Positions 60,075 to 64,000 of a stretch of DNA of 64,000 bases are shown here, piece after piece. The stretch is from assembly GCF_013035425.1 (NCBI RefSeq), contig NZ_WQHX01000007.1:186001-250000 (forward strand), written 5' to 3'. The translations under genes were made by a program, and so were the position numbers. Position 1 is the first letter of the stretch. The number at the start of each line of letters is the position of its first letter. Source of the DNA: Ruegeria arenilitoris. GTDB taxonomy: Bacteria > Pseudomonadota > Alphaproteobacteria > Rhodobacterales > Rhodobacteraceae. The notes beneath the pieces were generated by a model. It was not told the DNA's origin, ran no database searches, and was given only the letters and a program-made list of their open reading frames with translations.

Positions 60075-61168
60075 CTCGCTGGCACCATCCGGTATATCGC
60101 GCCCTGCCCGACAGAAATAAACCAAATTGAACCGTCTGGTGCCTCTACTATATCCCTGACGCGCTCGGTTTCCGGGCCTTTGATCTGCTCGACCTCTCGC
60201 AAATTGGATCCTGACAGCCGGGCGATATAATCGAATTTGAGCGATCCCACGAACAGATTGCCTCGCCACTCTGGCCACAATTTGCCCGAGTAAACCACTA
60301 AGCCCGACGGCGCTATTGATGGATCCCAATAGTGTTCGGGTTGTTCCATGCCCGGCTTAGATGTGCCTTCGCCGATTTTGTCGCCGGAATAGTGGACACC
60401 GTAGGAAATTACCGGCCATCCATAATTTGCGCCCGGCTTGATCCGGTTCACCTCGTCTCCACCGCGCGCGCCGTGCTCGGACAGCCAGAGGTTTCCCCGC
60501 CCGTCAAGGCCAGCTCCCTGAGGATTTCGATGACCATAGCTCCAGATTTCAGGTCGTATATCTGATTGACCGACAAATGGATTATTCGCTGGCACCGTTC
60601 CATCGCGATTTATGCGGATAACTGTACCCATATGATTTGACCTGTTTTGAGCCTGCGGTCTGTCACCGCGATCTCCAATCGTTACGAACAGTTTCCCGTC
60701 TGGAGCTTCAACGACCCGCGATCCGAAATGGCGCCCGCCGCTACCGCCGGGGACTGCTTCAAAAATCACACGTGAATTTGTAAGGCGATCACCAGCTTCT
60801 GACAGACGAGCAACAGCCAAAGCCGTTCCTGCACCTCCTTTTTGTGGCTTGGAAAAAGTCAGAAAAATCTCGCGGGTTCGTTGGAAGTTTTTTGCCACAG
60901 TAACATCAAGCAAACCGCCCTGCCCGTTCGCGGCGACTTTTGGCGCTCCTTTCACGCGCCGTGCCTTGCCTTTGCTGACGTACAGCAAGTCTCCATCCCG
61001 TTCCGTTACGAGGAACGATCCATCCGGCAAAATCCCGACTGCCCAAGGTGTGTCCAGACCTTCAGCCACCTTTGAAACTTGTACGGGGCCGGCTGAAGTT
61101 TGCAAAACATCGGCGCTGAGCGATCCAGCCCAAAGGCAAAGAAATACCGTTGCAAGGAATTTGGACAT
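60071..61168 (-). CDS. PQQ-dependent soluble aldose sugar dehydrogenase (YliI/Asd type)
   Basis: 365 residues with a signal peptide (LATVFLCLWAGSLSADV), so periplasmic. Six-bladed propeller of the soluble glucose dehydrogenase family: LDTPWAVGILPDG, NGQGGLLDVTVA, GRHFGSRVVEAPDGKLFVTIGDRG, YGHRNPQGAGLD, LSEHGARGGDEVNRI. Oxidises aldoses with PQQ as cofactor. GGAG precedes the ATG. No PQQ synthesis genes in the window. Confidence 0.92.
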   Translation of the reverse strand: MSKFLATVFLCLWAGSLSADVLQTSAGPVQVSKVAEGLDTPWAVGILPDGSFLVTERDGDLLYVSKGKARRVKGAPKVAANGQGGLLDVTVAKNFQRTREIFLTFSKPQKGGAGTALAVARLSEAGDRLTNSRVIFEAVPGGSGGRHFGSRVVEAPDGKLFVTIGDRGDRPQAQNRSNHMGTVIRINRDGTVPANNPFVGQSDIRPEIWSYGHRNPQGAGLDGRGNLWLSEHGARGGDEVNRIKPGANYGWPVISYGVHYSGDKIGEGTSKPGMEQPEHYWDPSIAPSGLVVYSGKLWPEWRGNLFVGSLKFDYIARLSGSNLREVEQIKGPETERVRDIVEAPDGSIWFISVGQGAIYRMVPAS

Positions 61169-61335
61169 GATGCCGCTCCATCATTTGACACGTGACAGCG
61201 GGAACAACCGCTATCCCGATAAAACAGATAGGTTCCTAATCAGAGAAAACACAGTTTCGTTAGTACTTTTCTTTTTCCGATAGCTTGCCTAGGGTCTTGC
61301 TCAGAACAAAAAAGTTCAAAACAGGGAGTAACCAA

Positions 61336-62517
61336 ATGAAAAAGCTGCTTACTGCAACTGCAGCAACCGCATTGCTGGCCGGTTCGGCCATGGCCGAGGA
61401 TGTCACGCTTGGCGTTCTCTTCGGTTTTACCGGCCCGATTGAATCACTTTCTCCAGCCATGGGAACTGGTGCCGAACTGGCGATGGCCGAAGTAACAGAG
61501 TCCGGCAAACTTTTGGATGGCGCCACCGTCACAAGCATGCGCGCAGACACCGGCTGTATTGACAACGGATTGGCAACAGCGAACGGCGAACGCATGATCG
61601 CGGAAGGTGTCGCAGGCATCATCGGGGGCGATTGCTCGGGTGTTACCGGTGCAATACTTCAGAACGTGGCGATACCAAACGGCATGGTCATGATTTCACC
61701 CTCAGCCACATCACCTGGTCTGTCGACCATGGAAGATAACGGGCTGTTTTTCCGCACGGCACCGTCGGACGCACGTGAAGGTCAGGTCATGGCCGACATC
61801 CTGCAGGATCGCGGGATCAATTCGATCGCGTTGACTTATACAAACAATGACTACGGCAAGGGTTTGGCTGACGCTATTCAAACGTCTTTTGAAGCTGTCG
61901 GTGGTGAAGTCACGATTGTTGCTGCCCACGAGGATGGCAAAGCGGACTATTCAGCAGAAGTTGGCGCTCTTGCGTCTGCAGGCGGCGACATTCTTGTTGT
62001 TGCAGGTTATCTTGATCAGGGCGGACTGGGCATCATTCAATCAGCGTTGGATAGCGGAGCTTTTGACACATTCGGATTGCCCGGCGGTATGATCGGTGAC
62101 TCGTTGCCAGCCAACGTCGGCCCCGACCTCAATGGATCGTTCGGTCAGATTGCTGGTTCGGGTGGCGAAGGCGCAGAGAAATACTTCGCTATGGCCGAAG
62201 CCGCGGGATTTGACGGTTCATCGCCGTACTCACCGGAATCTTATGATGCAGCAGCGCTTTTCATGCTGGCAATGCAAGCGGCGGGTTCGACAAACCCAGC
62301 GGACTATGTCGGCAAAGTGCTGGAGGTTGCGAACGAACCCGGCGAAAAGATTTATCCGGGTGAACTGGCCAAGGGTCTAGAACTACTGGCTGCCGGACAA
62401 GACGTCGATTATGTCGGTGCATCTGGAGTCGAATTAATCGGCCCCGGTGAAAGTGCTGGCTCCTACCGTGAGATCGAAGTGACAGACGGTGAAAACAAGA
62501 CCGTTAACTTCCGTTGA
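61336..62517 (+). CDS. Branched-chain-type ABC transporter substrate-binding protein (second system)
   Basis: 393 residues from the ATG at 61336 (AGGGAG upstream). Signal peptide LLTATAATALLAGSAMAED, then VTLGVLFGFTGPIESLSPAMGTGAELAMAE. Type 1 periplasmic fold with one disulfide-type Cys pair (DTGCIDNG and GGDCSGV). Heads an operon with two ATPases; only weakly similar in sequence to the binding protein at 14311, so a different ligand is likely. An inverted GAAC/GTTC motif lies at 61304-61317. Confidence 0.92.
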   Translation: MKKLLTATAATALLAGSAMAEDVTLGVLFGFTGPIESLSPAMGTGAELAMAEVTESGKLLDGATVTSMRADTGCIDNGLATANGERMIAEGVAGIIGGDCSGVTGAILQNVAIPNGMVMISPSATSPGLSTMEDNGLFFRTAPSDAREGQVMADILQDRGINSIALTYTNNDYGKGLADAIQTSFEAVGGEVTIVAAHEDGKADYSAEVGALASAGGDILVVAGYLDQGGLGIIQSALDSGAFDTFGLPGGMIGDSLPANVGPDLNGSFGQIAGSGGEGAEKYFAMAEAAGFDGSSPYSPESYDAAALFMLAMQAAGSTNPADYVGKVLEVANEPGEKIYPGELAKGLELLAAGQDVDYVGASGVELIGPGESAGSYREIEVTDGENKTVNFR

Positions 62518-62540
62518 TCCCATTCAAATATGTATAAAGC

Positions 62541-62571
62541 AATCAGCCCGGGCCTTGCTCCCGGGCTGATT
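62541..62571 (+). other. Intercistronic hairpin after the binding-protein gene
   Basis: AATCAGCCCGGG (62541-62552) pairs perfectly with CCCGGGCTGATT (62560-62571). The following CAATGAAAAA has no T-run. It probably protects the binding-protein mRNA and lowers read-through into the ATPase genes. Confidence 0.65.
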
Positions 62572-62641
62572 CAATGAAAAAAGACTGCACTTTTTGGGGA
62601 TGGAACAAAAACAACGCCGACAACGGCGGCTAGGGGATAAG

Positions 62642-63430
62642 ATGATCGTCGTTGAAGACGTGCATAAGCATTTCGGCGGTTTCCACGCAGTGGACGGGGC
62701 GACACTGGAGATCGAAAAGGGCTCGGTCACGGGCCTAATCGGGCCGAACGGAGCCGGCAAAACAACGCTGTTTAATGTCATCGCCGGGGTGCTGCCGCCC
62801 ACAAGCGGCAAAGTGTTTATGGATGGCGAAGATATTACCGGCTTGCCTCCGCATGACCTGTTTCACAAGGGCTTGCTGCGCACGTTCCAGATCGCGCATG
62901 AATTTTCGTCGATGACTTGTCGGGAGAACCTCATGATGGTTCCTGGCGCGCAATCGGGTGAGTCACTTTGGAATACTTGGTTCGGACGCAAACGTATTGC
63001 TGACGAAGAACGCGCTTTGCAGGCCAAAGCTGACGAAGTGCTGGAATTTCTGACAATCGAGCATCTGGCCGATCACAAGGCCGGTCAAGTTTCTGGCGGG
63101 CAAAAGAAGTTGCTGGAACTGGGTCGCACCATGATGGTTGACGCCAAAATCGTATTTCTGGATGAGGTCGGCGCAGGCGTGAACCGCACTCTGCTGATGA
63201 CAATTGCAGACACGATCCTGCGTCTTAACAAGGAACGCGGTTATACTTTTGTGGTCATCGAGCATGACATGGATTTTATCGGAAAAATCTGCGACCCCGT
63301 CATCTGCATGGCCGAAGGCAGAGTACTGGCCGAGGGAACGTTAGATGAAATAAAGGCGAACGAACACGTGATCGAAGCCTATTTAGGTACAGGTCTGAAA
63401 AATAAAGACAAGCTGGAGGCCCATACATGA
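62642..63430 (+). CDS. ABC transporter ATP-binding protein, LivG type (second system)
   Basis: 262 residues, start at 62642 with AGGGGATAAG upstream. Walker A GPNGAGKTTL, LLRTFQIAHEFSSMTC, signature VSGGQKKLLELG, Walker B IVFLDEVGAGVN and H-loop IEHDMDFIG. The Walker B is followed by Val where nearly all ABC ATPases have Pro. The stop overlaps the start of the next ATPase by four bases. Confidence 0.92.
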   Translation: MIVVEDVHKHFGGFHAVDGATLEIEKGSVTGLIGPNGAGKTTLFNVIAGVLPPTSGKVFMDGEDITGLPPHDLFHKGLLRTFQIAHEFSSMTCRENLMMVPGAQSGESLWNTWFGRKRIADEERALQAKADEVLEFLTIEHLADHKAGQVSGGQKKLLELGRTMMVDAKIVFLDEVGAGVNRTLLMTIADTILRLNKERGYTFVVIEHDMDFIGKICDPVICMAEGRVLAEGTLDEIKANEHVIEAYLGTGLKNKDKLEAHT

Positions 63431-64000
63431 GCCGCAGCTCTAGTGACAACCCTTATCACGATGATAAGGGCAACAAGGACGCCTCGATCACCAACAAGGC
63501 CGGGATCGGAACCATGACGCCCGCGTACAAAAAAAGCGGGCCTGTCACCAAGGTCGAAGGTGGACCCTTTTTAATCGGCGATACTATGACAGGCGGCTAC
63601 GGCAAGGGGCCAGATATACTTCACGACTGCACGATTGCGGTCGACAACGGGGAAATTGCGGTCATTGTCGGCCCGAACGGAGCAGGCAAATCTACTGCGA
63701 TGAAAGCTGTTTTCGGAATGCTGGATGTTCGCGCCGGATCTGTGCGGCTGGACGGTGAGGATATAACATCGCTCACCCCGCAAGACCGCGTTATTAAAGG
63801 TATGGGTTTCGTACCGCAGACCCAGAACATTTTTACCTCGATGACCGTCGAAGAAAATCTGGAAATGGGCGCATTCATTCGCCGGGACGACATCTCTGAA
63901 ACGATGGAACAAGTTTTTGAGCTCTTCCCGATCCTGCGCGAAAAGCGTAATCAAGCTGCTGGGGAGTTGTCAGGGGGCCAGCGCCAACAAGTCGCCGTCG
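63427..64000 (+). CDS. ABC transporter ATP-binding protein, LivF type (partial, cut by window end)
   Basis: Starts at 63427, ATGA overlap with the preceding gene, and is open at the window end after 191 residues. Walker A is GPNGAGKSTAM and the signature ELSGGQRQQVAV is the last thing seen. The product begins with about 45 hydrophilic residues (SRSSSDNPYHDDKGNK onward) before the ATPase core, longer than usual LivF; an internal ATG at 63514 would shorten it. Permease genes presumably follow outside the window. Confidence 0.88.
   Translation, partial: MSRSSSDNPYHDDKGNKDASITNKAGIGTMTPAYKKSGPVTKVEGGPFLIGDTMTGGYGKGPDILHDCTIAVDNGEIAVIVGPNGAGKSTAMKAVFGMLDVRAGSVRLDGEDITSLTPQDRVIKGMGFVPQTQNIFTSMTVEENLEMGAFIRRDDISETMEQVFELFPILREKRNQAAGELSGGQRQQVAV

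Noticed and set aside
61304..61317. GAAC-N6-GTTC as a LexA site before the second binding-protein gene
   Set aside because: Spacing and orientation differ from the alphaproteobacterial direct repeat; an importer is not an expected SOS target.

Overview
The window looks like chromosomal DNA from an alphaproteobacterium of the Rhodobacterales, most likely the marine Roseobacter group. Pointers are a ChpT histidine phosphotransferase, a DUF1127 protein beside a MocR regulator, a PhoR without membrane segments at the head of phoR-pstSCAB-phoU-phoB, a long L21 with a helix-hairpin-helix tail, a class II DAHP synthase, the ornithine-lipid pair olsB-olsA, TrmFO, glutamyl-Q-tRNA synthetase, and regulatory sites of alphaproteobacterial type (GTTC-N7-GTTC for LexA, TTAA-N7-TTAA for CtrA). 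Base composition looks moderate and even by eye (not counted). There are no insertion sequences, phage genes or CRISPR arrays; one tRNA gene and no rRNA are present.

Layout. 1-4.4 kb: DNA ligase and RecG, then a 40-residue membrane peptide behind a LexA-like site. 4.8-10.9 kb: MarC, an Fe-S scaffold-like protein, HisI, GluQ synthetase, a methyltransferase, TrmFO with a structured upstream region, and a divergent crotonase/thioesterase pair. 10.9-14.3 kb: DUF1127/MocR, an NTF2-like protein and rplM-rpsI. 14.3-22 kb: one leftward operon holding a complete branched-chain-type ABC importer with an acyl-CoA ligase built in and an oxidoreductase in front. 22-26 kb: a broken SGNH hydrolase, an Ala-rich anchored protein, tRNA-Ser(CGA) and tandem DUF2059 proteins. 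26-37.9 kb: housekeeping genes (rplU-rpmA, obgE-proB-proA, chpT, olsBA, rpsB-tsf) and a LuxR-type regulator coupled to aroQ. 38-47 kb: acyl-CoA and side-chain metabolism (oxidoreductases, an APH-fold kinase, an isomerase, a serine hydrolase, TesB, glutaryl-CoA dehydrogenase with a divergent LysR regulator).

47-56.6 kb: a leftward block yicC-gmk-gamma carbonic anhydrase-phoR-pstSCAB-phoU-phoB with a three-repeat Pho box before pstS. 56.8-64 kb: a PAS protein behind a CtrA box, DAHP synthase, a GlxA-type regulator, a soluble aldose sugar dehydrogenase and the start of a second branched-chain-type ABC operon, cut by the window end.

Most genes sit in tight operons with 4-nt stop/start overlaps, and several starts are GTG or TTG where the Shine-Dalgarno spacing requires it. 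The points most worth following are the SOS-type small membrane protein, the hairpin over the ligA ribosome binding site, the unexplained structured RNA candidate upstream of trmFO, the importer-plus-ligase operon, the frame-disrupted SGNH hydrolase and the CtrA box. No large undescribed multi-gene defence or mobile system is visible.
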